Positions 1 through 9,153 of a stretch of 64,000 nt of DNA are shown here, one piece after another. The notes under the pieces were generated by a model. That model did no database searches. It was not told the DNA's origin and worked only from the letters and a program-made list of their open reading frames with translations. Both the position numbers and the translations under genes were made by a program. Positions within the stretch are counted from its first letter, which is position 1. Each line of letters opens with the position of its first letter. Origin of the DNA: PMG-095 sp049324695 (GTDB lineage: Bacteria > Myxococcota_A > Polyangia > Polyangiales > Polyangiaceae); assembly GCA_049324695.1 (NCBI GenBank), contig JBMOMJ010000020.1, positions 1 through 64,000 on the forward strand, written 5' to 3'.

Positions 1-414
1 CCTCAAAAGAAATGGACCGCCAGGTTGGCTCTCACTTGGTCGCGGACTTGAATCCTTGCTCCTGATGCAGGCTGGCTGGACTGCAGCCATGGCCTCGTCG
101 AGATCCGATCAATGATAAGGGCAGGAAACGCGCAGCCGCGAAGCGGCGAGCATTGCACGGTGTGGGGCAACTCCAGCCGCGAAGCGGCGAGCATTGCACG
201 GTGTGGGGCAACTCCAGCCGCGAAGCGGCGAGCATTGCACGGTGTGGGGCAACTCCAGAGTACGAGGACATGCATGGTTTAATAAAAATCAAATGTCGAT
301 TTGAGCATGCGAGTCCGCGTTGGTGTGTTAGAGTTGATCACTCTCGATATTTAACGTGGCATTCGCAGTCGCGGGTGTGATGTTCCGGATTGCGGTGGGC
401 TGCTGGAGGTTGCG
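1..414. other. Non-coding left edge with tandem hairpin repeats and an AT-richer leader
   Basis: No convincing gene lies here. Reading frames that cross it are made largely of the tandem 41-bp repeat at 133-255. From about 260 to 400 the sequence is clearly richer in A/T than the rest of the window (for example a TTTAATAAAAATC stretch near 279-291), as expected for the promoter and leader of the endonuclease gene that begins at 415. A Shine-Dalgarno GGAGG at 404-408 belongs to that gene. I could not assign -35/-10 boxes with confidence. Confidence 0.5.
133..255. repeat. Three tandem copies of a 41-bp hairpin-containing repeat
   Basis: Three near-identical 41-bp units begin at 133, 174 and 215. 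Each starts with a perfect small hairpin (GCCGC-GAA-GCGGC), followed by GAGCATTGCACGGTGTGGGG and CAACTC. A diverged, inverted relative lies at 27008-27037 in another intergenic spacer. This makes the unit a dispersed REP-like element rather than a purely local duplication. The units abut one another with no unique spacers, so this is not a CRISPR array. Confidence 0.85.
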
Positions 415-1725
415 ATGGGTTTGGCACTATTGGTGAGTGATGTTCGACGTGGCGCTACGTATGAATCTGTCGCTGGGCGGGGTTGTTTCGGTGAGCGCGG
501 TTGGAAGGAATTGCATGAGCGGCTGGTGTCATTCGCGAAGCGGCGCGCGGGGCTGGAGTGGGAAGAAGGTCGATTGCTCTGTGATGCGCTGCGAGCCGGT
601 GTGCACAGGCGATTGGGATTCGCGTCGTTCGGTGAATATGTGGGTCGATTTTTCGGGTACAACGGGCGGCTGGTGAAGGAAAAGCTGCGGGTCGCGCAGG
701 GGCTCGAGGCATTGCCGTTGATCAGCGAAGCACTTCGCACAGGCGAGCTGACTTGGTCGGCGGTGCGAGAGTTAACTCGGGTGGCAACGGTCGAGACGGA
801 GCGCGCCTGGTTGGATGCTGCACACGGCCTCACCGTGCGACAAGTCGAAGAGTTGGTTTCGGGACGCGCACTTGGTGATTTGCCGAGTGCCCCTGAGGAT
901 CCAACGTTGCGTCGGCACGTACTTCGGTTCGAGGTAACCGGAGAAACTCGCGCGCTGTTTCTCGACGGGCTCGCGAAGCTTCGGAGGGATGCCGGCGAAG
1001 CGCTCGATGACGATTCGGCCCTGCTGTTGGCGGGGCGGAAGCTCCTCGCTGATAGCGGTGAAGATGCCAGTGTTAGCAAAGTAGACGGTGAGTCGGCCGA
1101 CGCCGGAAAGGCCAGCGCCGGGCGCGCGAGTTATCAGGTTCTAGTGACGACGTGCAGAGCGTGTGGACGCGGTGAGCAAATCGGTCACGGAGAGCGACAC
1201 GCCATCGCTCCGGCCGTCGTTGAGATGAGTCTTTGTGATGCGCAGATCGTTGATGACTCTGTTGAGCCCCACGTGGGGCAGCGGCCGACGCAAACGATCC
1301 CGTCGGGGCTTCGAACTTATGTTTGGCGCCGCGATAACGGGCGATGCGTGGTGAGTGGATGCAGGCACTCAGATCATGTCGACGTGCATCATTTGGTTCC
1401 GCGCGCGGAGAAGGGTCTCCACGAGCGCGACAATCTTGCGTGTCTGTGCACCGCACATCATCGGGCGGTGCATGAAGGTCGATTGATTATCGAAGGGACG
1501 CCGTCGAGCGGACTGGCGTTCAAGCACGCCGATGGAACATTGTACGGCGGCGCAGTGAAAGCTGATGCCGCCGAGCGCAATGCGCAGGTATTTGCAGAGC
1601 TGCGAGGGCTTGGTTTCAAAGAACGCGAATGCCGATCTGCCTTGGATAAGTGCGCAGCGACGCTGGCACCGAGCGCAAGTCGAGCAGAAATGCTGCGCGC
1701 CGCGTTGAGTTTGCTCGGCCGCTAG
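415..1725 (+). CDS. DUF222-type HNH endonuclease
   Basis: This is a 436-residue protein of the DUF222/13E12-type HNH endonuclease group. The N-terminal half (about residues 60-170) has the helical DUF222-like pattern, with motifs such as GFASFGEYVGR and LTWSAVRELTRVAT. The C-terminal HNH core (about 295-365) contains VDVHHLVPRAEKG, then NLACLCTAHHRAVHEG, which supply the expected metal-binding and catalytic His and Asn residues. The ATG at 415 is preceded by GGAGG at 404-408. Members of this family are often multicopy and sit in accessory DNA; their targets are mostly unknown. Here the gene directly follows the 41-bp hairpin repeats, and its stop lies 50 bp from the convergent pheT stop. DNA cleavage is inferred from the motif; the biological role is unknown. 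Confidence 0.85.
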   Translation: MGLALLVSDVRRGATYESVAGRGCFGERGWKELHERLVSFAKRRAGLEWEEGRLLCDALRAGVHRRLGFASFGEYVGRFFGYNGRLVKEKLRVAQGLEALPLISEALRTGELTWSAVRELTRVATVETERAWLDAAHGLTVRQVEELVSGRALGDLPSAPEDPTLRRHVLRFEVTGETRALFLDGLAKLRRDAGEALDDDSALLLAGRKLLADSGEDASVSKVDGESADAGKASAGRASYQVLVTTCRACGRGEQIGHGERHAIAPAVVEMSLCDAQIVDDSVEPHVGQRPTQTIPSGLRTYVWRRDNGRCVVSGCRHSDHVDVHHLVPRAEKGLHERDNLACLCTAHHRAVHEGRLIIEGTPSSGLAFKHADGTLYGGAVKADAAERNAQVFAELRGLGFKERECRSALDKCAATLAPSASRAEMLRAALSLLGR

Positions 1726-1774
1726 CTAAGGCGAAGGCGAAGGCCGAGTCCGTGGAGGCTGAGTTCGCGAATGG

Positions 1775-4216
1775 TTACTCGCGGATCTTCGCGGAGAGTT
1801 CGCTTTCGAGTGCGCGCGCAACGCGTTCGCGCACTGCGAGCGCTTCGCTCATTTCGAGGGTGCGTTCGCCGGCGTTGAGGCGCAAGCGGATGGCAATCGA
1901 CTTCTGTTCGGGTAGCTCGGGATTGAAGAATTGGTCGAAGACTTCGACCTCTCGGAGCAGCGAACCTGCGGCATTTTTCGCGGTTTGGCGAATGCGCACT
2001 GCCGGCATCGCAACGGCGACGAAGAGTGCGATGTCGAGTTCGATGGAGGGTAGGCGATCGTATTCGCGGAATGCGGGTCGTTTTGGAGAGTCCGCGAGCA
2101 GCGCCTCGAGGGAGAGGTCGGCGGCGAATACGCTGTGGTCTTCCATGTCGAAGGCGCGCAGGACGAGCGGATGCACGGCTCCGACGGTGCCATACGAGCG
2201 CTCACCTCGCATCAGGCGAGCGGCAGCGCCTGGCCGATACGGAGGTTCGTCGTGCGGCACCCATTCGAATCCGTCGAGCAAACGCAAGCCGTCGAAGATT
2301 TCGAGTAGGAGCGCCTTGGCATCGAAGAAGTCGAGCGCGCGCGGCTTTGGTTCGTGCAGCGAAGGCGCCGACGCGAGTCCTCCGATTACGAAGGCGACTC
2401 GCTCACTCTCGACGGGTAGCTCACGGACGTCGCCGCGCGGCGCGAATACCGGTCCGATTTCGAACAGGCGACATTGCGGGAAGTGCCGTAGGTTGTTGGA
2501 AGTGGCGGCCAGCAATGCAGGTAGCAATGATGTTCGGAGCACGGAGCGGTCGACGCTGACCGGGTTCAGAACGGCAACCGCGGACGCAGGCGTGGCAGCG
2601 GGGTGGCCCCGGTAGAGCTTGGCTTCCAGCTCGGGACCGTTGAGTGAGTACGCGATGGTCTCCTGCAAGGCATTGCGTACCAACAAGTCACGCACGGCCT
2701 CACGTCGCGTTTGCGCGTCCTCGTGCAAGCGTTCGGGGATGGGCTCGACCGGCAACGTCTCGGGAATGCGATCGAAGCCGATCAGGCGCGCGACCTCTTC
2801 GACCAGGTCGCAAGGCGCGGTGAGATCGGGGCGCGCATTGCCAACCGTGACCGTGAACGCCTCGGCGTCGCGATTTACTGCGAGATCGAGCGCCACGCGA
2901 CGCAGGCATTCGGCGGCAGTTTCGAGGTCGATGTCGGCGCCCAGGCTATCGTTGAGCTCTCGCAAGCTGAGTTCGATGCGGCGCGGCGCAGGCACGCCGA
3001 GCGACGCTTCGCCATGGGCCACGATGCGCAGGTCGGGCGACGTCTCGCGCAACACTTCGATGAAGCGGCGTGTCGCGAGCTGCGGGAGCTCCGGGTTCAC
3101 GCCGCGGCTGAAGCGCGCCGAAGCTTCCGAGTACACTTTGGCGATCTGCTGGCTCCTGCGAATCGCGACGTAGTCGAACGCCGCGGCCTCCAGTAACACG
3201 CGCCGCGTGCTCTCCGATATCGAGGTTGGACGCCCTCCGAGGACGCCCGCCACGGCCACCGGTGCATCGTCCGATACGATCAGCGGCACGCCTTCGGGCA
3301 GCGGCATTGGTTCTTCGCCTTCAGCCTGTTGCAAGGTCAGCAAGCGATCGCCGGCGCGCGCGCGGCGCACTCCGAGGTCGAGGCTGGAAAGCAGTTCCGC
3401 ATCGTAGGGATGCGTTGGTTGACCGAGCTCCAACATCACGTAGTTGGAAGCATCGACCACGTTGTTGATCGGGGTCATGCCGCCGAGCAACAGGCGCTCT
3501 TTGACGTAGCGCGGAGACTCTCCCACTCGCACGTTTTCGAGCAGGGTGAGGCCGAGCACGCTGGCAGCGTCGGGCGCTTCGATGCTCGGATTCAGGCTGC
3601 CTTCCGCGCTGAACGGAGCGGGCTCGCGCTGCGGCCGAAGCTCGAGGCGCGACAAGGCGGCCACTTCACGCGCCACGCCGCGCATCGATTGGCAACGTGC
3701 GATATTCGGCAGAATCGCAAGGCTCAGCACGCGATCGGCGTGCCCCAAGTCGCGCTCTGCGAGCGCCTTCGCGACGGGCGTACCCGCGGGCACGTCGTCG
3801 CCGAAGGTTACCGCACGACTCGCGTCGTCGCCGATCCCGAGTGCTGCGCGATGCGCCAGCATGCCCTCGGAAGCCACGCCGTAGACTTCGCTTTCGCCGA
3901 CCTCGACGAGTGAATCGAGTGCTTCGGAGAACAACGTGGCGCCCGGCAGCGCCACCGCGATGCGCGCGCCTGCCGTGAGCCCAGGCGCGTTGGTTACCAC
4001 GGTGCGAGCGCGATCAGCGACCACGCCGAGCTTGAACGCACCACCCGCAAGCGGCGTGACCTGCGTGACTTGGGCCACCAACACCAGCGGATCGAGCGCG
4101 CCCACACCTTGAACGTGCTCCACCTCGATGCCAGCCAGCGTCAGGCGGTCGGCGATGCGATGAGCGTCGAGCGGAGCATCGAAGTACTGCTGCAACCAGG
4201 AAACCGGAACCTTCAT
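1775..4216 (-). CDS. pheT: Phenylalanine-tRNA ligase beta subunit
   Basis: The beta subunit of cytosolic phenylalanyl-tRNA synthetase, which forms an alpha2-beta2 enzyme charging tRNA-Phe. The 813 residues are close to the family norm. The start MKVPVSWLQQYFD is the canonical PheT N-terminus. It is followed by the EMAP-type tRNA-binding domain (about 40-150), the B3/B4 editing region and the B5 domain (about 410-490, including DLVEEVARLIGFDRIP). The C-terminal ferredoxin-fold anticodon-binding domain occupies about 715-813. The gene lies 42 bp downstream of pheS on the same strand and is surely co-transcribed. No terminator was seen in the 50 bp between its stop and the convergent endonuclease gene. 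Confidence 0.97.
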   Translation of the reverse strand: MKVPVSWLQQYFDAPLDAHRIADRLTLAGIEVEHVQGVGALDPLVLVAQVTQVTPLAGGAFKLGVVADRARTVVTNAPGLTAGARIAVALPGATLFSEALDSLVEVGESEVYGVASEGMLAHRAALGIGDDASRAVTFGDDVPAGTPVAKALAERDLGHADRVLSLAILPNIARCQSMRGVAREVAALSRLELRPQREPAPFSAEGSLNPSIEAPDAASVLGLTLLENVRVGESPRYVKERLLLGGMTPINNVVDASNYVMLELGQPTHPYDAELLSSLDLGVRRARAGDRLLTLQQAEGEEPMPLPEGVPLIVSDDAPVAVAGVLGGRPTSISESTRRVLLEAAAFDYVAIRRSQQIAKVYSEASARFSRGVNPELPQLATRRFIEVLRETSPDLRIVAHGEASLGVPAPRRIELSLRELNDSLGADIDLETAAECLRRVALDLAVNRDAEAFTVTVGNARPDLTAPCDLVEEVARLIGFDRIPETLPVEPIPERLHEDAQTRREAVRDLLVRNALQETIAYSLNGPELEAKLYRGHPAATPASAVAVLNPVSVDRSVLRTSLLPALLAATSNNLRHFPQCRLFEIGPVFAPRGDVRELPVESERVAFVIGGLASAPSLHEPKPRALDFFDAKALLLEIFDGLRLLDGFEWVPHDEPPYRPGAAARLMRGERSYGTVGAVHPLVLRAFDMEDHSVFAADLSLEALLADSPKRPAFREYDRLPSIELDIALFVAVAMPAVRIRQTAKNAAGSLLREVEVFDQFFNPELPEQKSIAIRLRLNAGERTLEMSEALAVRERVARALESELSAKIRE

Positions 4217-4258
4217 GTAATTCTTGCCTCAGGAGCAAAATCGAAAAGACGCGATCAC

Positions 4259-5296
4259 TCAGCGAAACTGTCGCAAGAACCTGAGGTCGTTCTGGAAGAA
4301 GTGCCGAATGTCGTCGATGCCGTGGAGCAGCATCACCATGCGCTCGATGCCCATTCCGAATGCGATGCCGCGCACTTCGCGCGGATTGTAGCCGCCGTTC
4401 GTGAGCACCACCGGGTGCACGAGGCCAGCGCCTAGGAGCTCGAGCCAACCAGTGTGTTTGCACACGCGGCAACCTTTGCCGTTACAGAGCGTGCAGCGGA
4501 TGTCTACCTCGACGCTCGGCTCCGTGAACGGGAAGTAGCTACCGCGCATGCGAATGCGCTGATCACGCCCGAACATGCGCCGCGCGAAGCTGAGCAGGAC
4601 GCCTTTCAAGTCGCTGAGGCGCACGCTCTTCCCCACCATCAAACCCTCGATCTGATGGAACTGAATTTCGGATCGCAGCGTGATGTTCTCGTTGCGATAG
4701 CAGAGCCCGGGGAGGATCACTCGCACCGGGTGCGGCGCGTAAATACGCATGGCGCGTACCTGCCCAGCCGAAGTGTGCGTGCGCAACACCGTTCGATCGG
4801 AAAGATAAAACGTATCTTGCATGTCCCGCGCTGGATGGTCTGCGGGCATGTTCAAGAGCTCGAAATTGAACTCATCGAGCTCGACGTGCGGCGACTCGAA
4901 CGTGAGAAAGCCCATTTCGTGAAATAGGCGCTCGACCTCGCGAATCGTCTGCGTCACGGGGTGATACCCCCCAGACAATGCTGGTCGCGCGGGCAGCGTC
5001 ACATCGACGCTTTGTTTCGCGATGGCTTGCGCCAAGCTGAGCTCGGCAACCTGTTGCTTGCGAAGGTCGAACGCCTCCTTCAAGACGTTGGCCCGCGCGT
5101 TCACCTGCGCTCCAAACGCTTTGCGCTGCTCAGGCGGCTGGGCACCAATGCGCTTGCGCCACTGGTTCATGGTGCCTGAGGGAGCGAGGTGCTTTCGGTA
5201 CCACGCTTCAATGGCCTTTTCGTCGCTGGCAAGCGCCAAGTCGGCGAGTGCCGCGCTGCTGTAAGTCTCCAGATCGTTCTCGGGCTCTGCTTGCAC
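4259..5296 (-). CDS. pheS: Phenylalanine-tRNA ligase alpha subunit
   Basis: The catalytic alpha subunit (345 residues) of phenylalanyl-tRNA synthetase. An N-terminal coiled-coil arm (about 1-90) precedes the class II synthetase core. Visible motifs include the motif-2 region (SEIQFHQIEGL), FTEPSVEVD, and motif 3 (GIAFGMGIERMVMLL). A four-Cys knuckle, CTLCNGKGCRVC, occurs in part of the bacterial PheS family and may bind zinc. The reading frame opens with GTG (5294-5296), with AAGG a few bases upstream. It is the first gene of the pheS-pheT pair. No T-box or attenuator was recognised upstream. Confidence 0.97.
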   Translation of the reverse strand: MQAEPENDLETYSSAALADLALASDEKAIEAWYRKHLAPSGTMNQWRKRIGAQPPEQRKAFGAQVNARANVLKEAFDLRKQQVAELSLAQAIAKQSVDVTLPARPALSGGYHPVTQTIREVERLFHEMGFLTFESPHVELDEFNFELLNMPADHPARDMQDTFYLSDRTVLRTHTSAGQVRAMRIYAPHPVRVILPGLCYRNENITLRSEIQFHQIEGLMVGKSVRLSDLKGVLLSFARRMFGRDQRIRMRGSYFPFTEPSVEVDIRCTLCNGKGCRVCKHTGWLELLGAGLVHPVVLTNGGYNPREVRGIAFGMGIERMVMLLHGIDDIRHFFQNDLRFLRQFR

Positions 5297-5503
5297 TGAC
5301 CTTCGTACCTCGGGCGGTCCTATACCACGCCCCCATCGCGTCCTCGAAGACGCAGCTTTTCCCGGCTGAACCGCAAGTTCAAAAAAGCCGTCCGGCTGAG
5401 GGCTCGCCGATCGTAAACGCGCGGCTCAGAGGGGCCACACACTCGCGCCGCGCGGAAGCTCCGTCGAAGAGGCCACTACCCGAGCCCTCACGAAAGAGGA
5501 GCC

Positions 5504-5540
5504 GTTTCAACTTAACTCACATGGGTTAAGAAACTGAAAC
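5504..5540. promoter_or_regulatory. Nested dyad symmetry upstream of the hydrolase gene
   Basis: Outer arms GTTTCA (5504-5509) and TGAAAC (5535-5540) enclose inner arms TTAAC (5512-5516) and GTTAA (5525-5529). The element is AT-rich in a GC-rich genome and lies in the pheS/hydrolase divergent spacer. A regulator-binding site is plausible, but nothing shows which gene it serves. Confidence 0.35.
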
Positions 5541-5602
5541 TCGCGACACACACCGTCGAAAACCGACGCCGGCGCTTTACGTACGTTGACGTGTGCAAAT
5601 CT

Positions 5603-5657
5603 GAGCGATTCACGAACACGAGAGAATCCATAACTCGTGTGTTCCGAAGAATCGCTC
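5603..5657. promoter_or_regulatory. Long imperfect palindrome 5' of the hydrolase gene
   Basis: Outer arms GAGCGATTC (5603-5611) and GAATCGCTC (5649-5657) are exact reverse complements. Inner arms GAACACGAG (5614-5622) and CTCGTGTGTTC (5634-5644) pair with a 2-base bulge. The element ends about 57 bp before the hydrolase ATG. It could be an operator or a transcript hairpin in the 5' leader. Confidence 0.5.
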
Positions 5658-5713
5658 TTTGCGATATGGTGAAGAGTCCGTTCACGCCGCGTCCGGGAGA
5701 ACACGGGAGAACT

Positions 5714-6895
5714 ATGATGACGGGTCCGTTTGCGCTCATGGCAGCCACGGCGTTCAGCGCCTATCATGTCATTTCCAACGAAGTGACTCATCCAACTCCG
5801 GCGCTCGAACGCGTCGTGCACCAAGTGCAGGTCGGGTCCAGTCCTTTGAACCGCTTCGCGATCACACACGTGCACAAGCACGGTCGCTCGCGAGGCTCTT
5901 TGATATTGCTGAGCCCGTTCTTGCTACCGGGCGCGTTCTACGAAATTTCCGAATCGGGCGGCTACGGAAAATCAGCGGCGGCGCGCTTGGCCGAATCGGG
6001 CATCGACGTTTGGCTGGTGGATCAACGCCGCACTGGGCTGGCGCCAGGTGCGTGTGAGTCGGGCGCGGCAGACTGCAGCGCGATGTTGGACTGGGATTTC
6101 GACGCCTACTCTGACGACGCGCTGTTTGCTCTCTCGCTCGTGAAGCGCCAGCAGCATGGCTCTTGCAAGAAGCCCGTGATCGGCGGGTTCTCTGCTGGTT
6201 CGAACGCGGCGTTGGCAACGCTGAACCGCGCTCCTCGCGAGTTTTCCGGGGTCTTCTTGTACGAAGGCACGTTCTTCACCGAAGACGCCAGTATTCGCGC
6301 ACACAATGACGCAACCTGCTCCACGCTCGAGGACCAGCTGTCGCAAGGGATCTCGTACGATCCGAGCGCTGCGGTGCCAGGGCTCGTGCTGCAGCTCGCC
6401 GCGGCCGATCCGAACGGCGCGTTCCCGCTTCCGGTGTTCCCGCCTGGCACCACCAACCAGCAAGCCATGTTTTACGTGTTTGGCTCGCCGCCTCCGCCAG
6501 GTGCACTGTCACCCACTCCCAGCTTCGTGCGCTGCATCACGGACTTCACGACGCAAAGCTTCGTGTACACCAACGAGGCACGCCTGAAGCTGGTCGGTCC
6601 GCTCTTCGACAGCTACGCCTCCTTGCCGGCGCTGCGCGATCTCGCCTGTGGGCTTGCAGGGCGCGACGACTCGCACTACCGAAACTTGGGAGCGTTTCGC
6701 GGTGATGCGCTCGTGTTCGTGGAAGGCACCGGGTTTGGCGCCGCCATGTTCGACACCGTGAGCTTGTTCGATGCGCGCGTCGACGTGACCATCGAGAGCC
6801 ATCCCGAGCTGGGTGAAGCCGACCCTTACTTCCATCACCGCTGGACCCAGGTATTCCTCACACCGCTGAACCGCTGGCTCCAGCGCGTCTTTTAA
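5714..6895 (+). CDS. Exported alpha/beta-hydrolase (lipase/esterase-like)
   Basis: A protein of about 393 residues with an alpha/beta-hydrolase fold. The nucleophile elbow GGFSAGSNAAL (Ser near residue 160) matches the GxSxG rule. The earlier segment SLILLSPFLLPGAFYEISESG and the phrase IDVWLVDQRRTGLAPG resemble the oxyanion-hole and early-strand regions of lipase-like enzymes. A C-terminal FHHRWTQVF could supply the catalytic His. I chose ATG 5714 (or 5717) because GGGAGA at 5705-5710 gives proper spacing; the frame stays open upstream to 5591 but lacks a ribosome site there. The start MMTGPFALMAATAFSAYHV is a weak signal peptide or anchor. Several Cys pairs suggest an extracytoplasmic protein. 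The stop codon overlaps that of the convergent gene by three bases. The substrate is unknown. Confidence 0.75.
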   Translation: MMTGPFALMAATAFSAYHVISNEVTHPTPALERVVHQVQVGSSPLNRFAITHVHKHGRSRGSLILLSPFLLPGAFYEISESGGYGKSAAARLAESGIDVWLVDQRRTGLAPGACESGAADCSAMLDWDFDAYSDDALFALSLVKRQQHGSCKKPVIGGFSAGSNAALATLNRAPREFSGVFLYEGTFFTEDASIRAHNDATCSTLEDQLSQGISYDPSAAVPGLVLQLAAADPNGAFPLPVFPPGTTNQQAMFYVFGSPPPPGALSPTPSFVRCITDFTTQSFVYTNEARLKLVGPLFDSYASLPALRDLACGLAGRDDSHYRNLGAFRGDALVFVEGTGFGAAMFDTVSLFDARVDVTIESHPELGEADPYFHHRWTQVFLTPLNRWLQRVF

Positions 6896-9054
6896 GGCGC
6901 AGCCACACGAATCAAGCGATCGCCGCCGAGCAGCAGGCTGCGCGAAGGCGCGTGAAACAGCGCCGCATCGATGCGCCCTTCGAAACTGCCGCGGACTCGC
7001 GCGAGCGCATTGCCATTGTTGACACTGCGCAGCAGCGTACCGCCCACGCCAGCCACGCTGAATTCGCGGCTGTTCGGCTCGAAGAAGATGACGCGAATCG
7101 TCTGAGTCGAGCGCGTCTCGAGCTGGGTGAAACTTTGCCCCGCATCCAAGGATCGCAACACGACGCCACGATTGCCGCCAACCAGGAGCTGGCCGCTGTC
7201 CGGATGCAACCCGATCACGAATAGGTTTTCGTCAGTGGGCGGCGCGAGTGGAGCAAAGGTCTCGCCACCATCGGTCGAGCGCAACAAGGTGCCCCCATCG
7301 CCTGCGACGAACACCGTCTGGCTCTTGGCATCGAACGCAACGGCGCGCAGCGTGCGCTCACTACCCGATGGCGCCGCTTGAAAACTGCGACCGGCATCCT
7401 TGGAGCGGTAGATGCGACCGCCTTCACCGACGGCAATCAGCGTCGAGCCAGTCGAAATCATGCGCAGCAACGTCGCGTCGCCGCCCATCTGCACCGGCGC
7501 GAAGCTTAGGCCGCCGTCGTCCGAGCGCAGAATGGGTGACTTGGCGACCAAAGCGAACACACCCGCATCGGGCACCGCCACCAAATGATGAACGTCGTTT
7601 TTGGTGGCCTCGATGGGAGTCACATGCTCAGCGCAATCGAGCGAACGCAGCAACGTGCCCGCCGTGCCACTCGCGATCATCGCTGAGGTCTTTGGCTCGA
7701 TTACGACCGAGGTCATGTCCACTTTGCGATTGAGCTCCGCCGGCGAGCGCGCCCAACTTTTGCCGCCATCGGTCGATCGCAATAGGGTTCCTTCCAGCCC
7801 AACCGCGAGCAAACACTCTGGTGATGCTTGGTGCGCGAAACTACGCAGCACGCCGCCTAGGCCAGGCCGTATCACATGTATGCTGCGCCCAGCGTCCGCC
7901 GAGCGTGCGATGAGCCCAGACGCGCCCACTGCCAACAGCGTGTGCGTTTTGGGGTTCTGCTCGACGGCATAAGGCGATGCCAGCTCTCGAGCCGGCGTCA
8001 GCTTGAACGCCTTGCCGGATACATCGGAGCGCACCACGGCGGCCACGCTGCCGAGTCCGACGAAGCCAGCGTTCGGATACCAGGTCAGCTTGCTCACACC
8101 TTGGTCGGGCTCGAAAGGGAGCCGCTCGAAGCTCTTGCCGCGATCGGAAGAAAAGAGCACATCGCGCGTGCGCAAACGAGCCACCAGCGCGGACATGTCG
8201 GGGCTCCACTCGAAGCCGATCACGAACATGTCTTCACGCATCTTGTGCGATTCGCGAAACGACGCGCCGCTATCGCTCGAAGCCAACACGAAGCCGTCCT
8301 GTGTACCGACCAAAATGGTGCCATCTGGCAGCACCGCCAGCGCCGTCACCGCCATTGCTGCTGGCAGTGTCAACGGCCGGTATCTTCCACTCGGCTCGCG
8401 CAACAGCAACGTCGCGTGATCGCCGGCCACGAGCATGCCTTGGCCCGGTAGCTTCACGAGGCGGGAGAGGTACTCGCTCGAGCCGCTGCTTTCCTTCACG
8501 AAGCTCTGCCCGGCGTCGCGCGATGCGTAAGCTACGCCTTCGTCGCCCACGGCCACGAACGTGCCGTCGTCAGCGGTCGCCAGCGCACGGAAGCTGCGAT
8601 CGCTGTCGACGCGAACCGGCACGAACGAGCGCGCTTGATCCAACGAGCGCAGCAGCGTCCCGCGGCTGCCAGCGAGCACGACCGCTCCGCTCGGATGCTC
8701 GGCGCCATCGAACAAGTACTCGCGCGTGCCGCTCTCCACGCGTTGCCACGACTGACCATCATCGCTCGATCGCACGATGGTGCCCTCGCTGCCAAACGCC
8801 AGCGCCACATCACCACTTGCCGGATAACGCAGCTGAACCAGATCGGAGTTCAGCACATCGAGCGGCAATTCCAACGGCTCCGCCAGCCCAACCACCCCCG
8901 TCCCCACAGTGCTCGGCGGCGCGCTGGGTAGCTCTTCCACCGACTTTCGTGAAAGCACGCTACGCGCCGCGAGCACCGCTAGCACTCCAGCCGCTCCCAA
9001 AAGCAGCCACGGCCAGCGCGTTGGAACCGGCCCTGGGCGAGATTCGCTCGTCAT
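6892..9054 (-). CDS. Membrane-anchored YCF48/BNR-repeat beta-propeller protein
   Basis: A 720-residue protein with one N-terminal membrane segment (about 13-32, WPWLLLGAAGVLAVLAARSV). The rest is built from repeats of the YCF48/BNR (Asp-box) type. I count fourteen Asp-box-like motifs such as IVRSSDDGQSW, LLRSTDGGKSW, IYRSKDAGRSF and LLRSTDGGETF, with a period of about 43-48 residues. This would fit two seven-bladed propellers. The charged residues all lie after the hydrophobic segment, so the propellers are probably periplasmic. Such proteins are common in myxobacteria, and most act in binding or assembly rather than photosynthesis. It is convergent with the hydrolase, with overlapping stops. 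No catalytic residues were recognised. Confidence 0.8.
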   Translation of the reverse strand: MTSESRPGPVPTRWPWLLLGAAGVLAVLAARSVLSRKSVEELPSAPPSTVGTGVVGLAEPLELPLDVLNSDLVQLRYPASGDVALAFGSEGTIVRSSDDGQSWQRVESGTREYLFDGAEHPSGAVVLAGSRGTLLRSLDQARSFVPVRVDSDRSFRALATADDGTFVAVGDEGVAYASRDAGQSFVKESSGSSEYLSRLVKLPGQGMLVAGDHATLLLREPSGRYRPLTLPAAMAVTALAVLPDGTILVGTQDGFVLASSDSGASFRESHKMREDMFVIGFEWSPDMSALVARLRTRDVLFSSDRGKSFERLPFEPDQGVSKLTWYPNAGFVGLGSVAAVVRSDVSGKAFKLTPARELASPYAVEQNPKTHTLLAVGASGLIARSADAGRSIHVIRPGLGGVLRSFAHQASPECLLAVGLEGTLLRSTDGGKSWARSPAELNRKVDMTSVVIEPKTSAMIASGTAGTLLRSLDCAEHVTPIEATKNDVHHLVAVPDAGVFALVAKSPILRSDDGGLSFAPVQMGGDATLLRMISTGSTLIAVGEGGRIYRSKDAGRSFQAAPSGSERTLRAVAFDAKSQTVFVAGDGGTLLRSTDGGETFAPLAPPTDENLFVIGLHPDSGQLLVGGNRGVVLRSLDAGQSFTQLETRSTQTIRVIFFEPNSREFSVAGVGGTLLRSVNNGNALARVRGSFEGRIDAALFHAPSRSLLLGGDRLIRVAAP

Positions 9055-9153
9055 CCAGACAGGGTCTTAGCAGACGTCGCGAAGCGCAGCGCTAGTACTG
9101 GCGCGGACACCGCCGATCTGGCGTGCCCGCACCAGCCCACGAGATTGGGGCGA

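Larger units (their letters stand above)
5297..5713. other. Divergent intergenic region between pheS and the hydrolase gene
   Basis: This 417-bp spacer should hold the pheS promoter (minus strand) and the promoter of the secreted hydrolase (plus strand). No gene is credible here. Two dyad-symmetric elements are visible: 5504-5540 and a longer imperfect palindrome at 5603-5657. Both are listed separately. Confidence 0.6.

Noticed and set aside
133..255. Possible CRISPR array
   Set aside because: The 41-bp units are contiguous with no unique spacers, contain a short hairpin, and no cas gene is near.
3..275. Minus-strand frame of about 90 codons at the left edge
   Set aside because: Most of it is translation of the 41-bp repeat; no start signal or family similarity was recognised.
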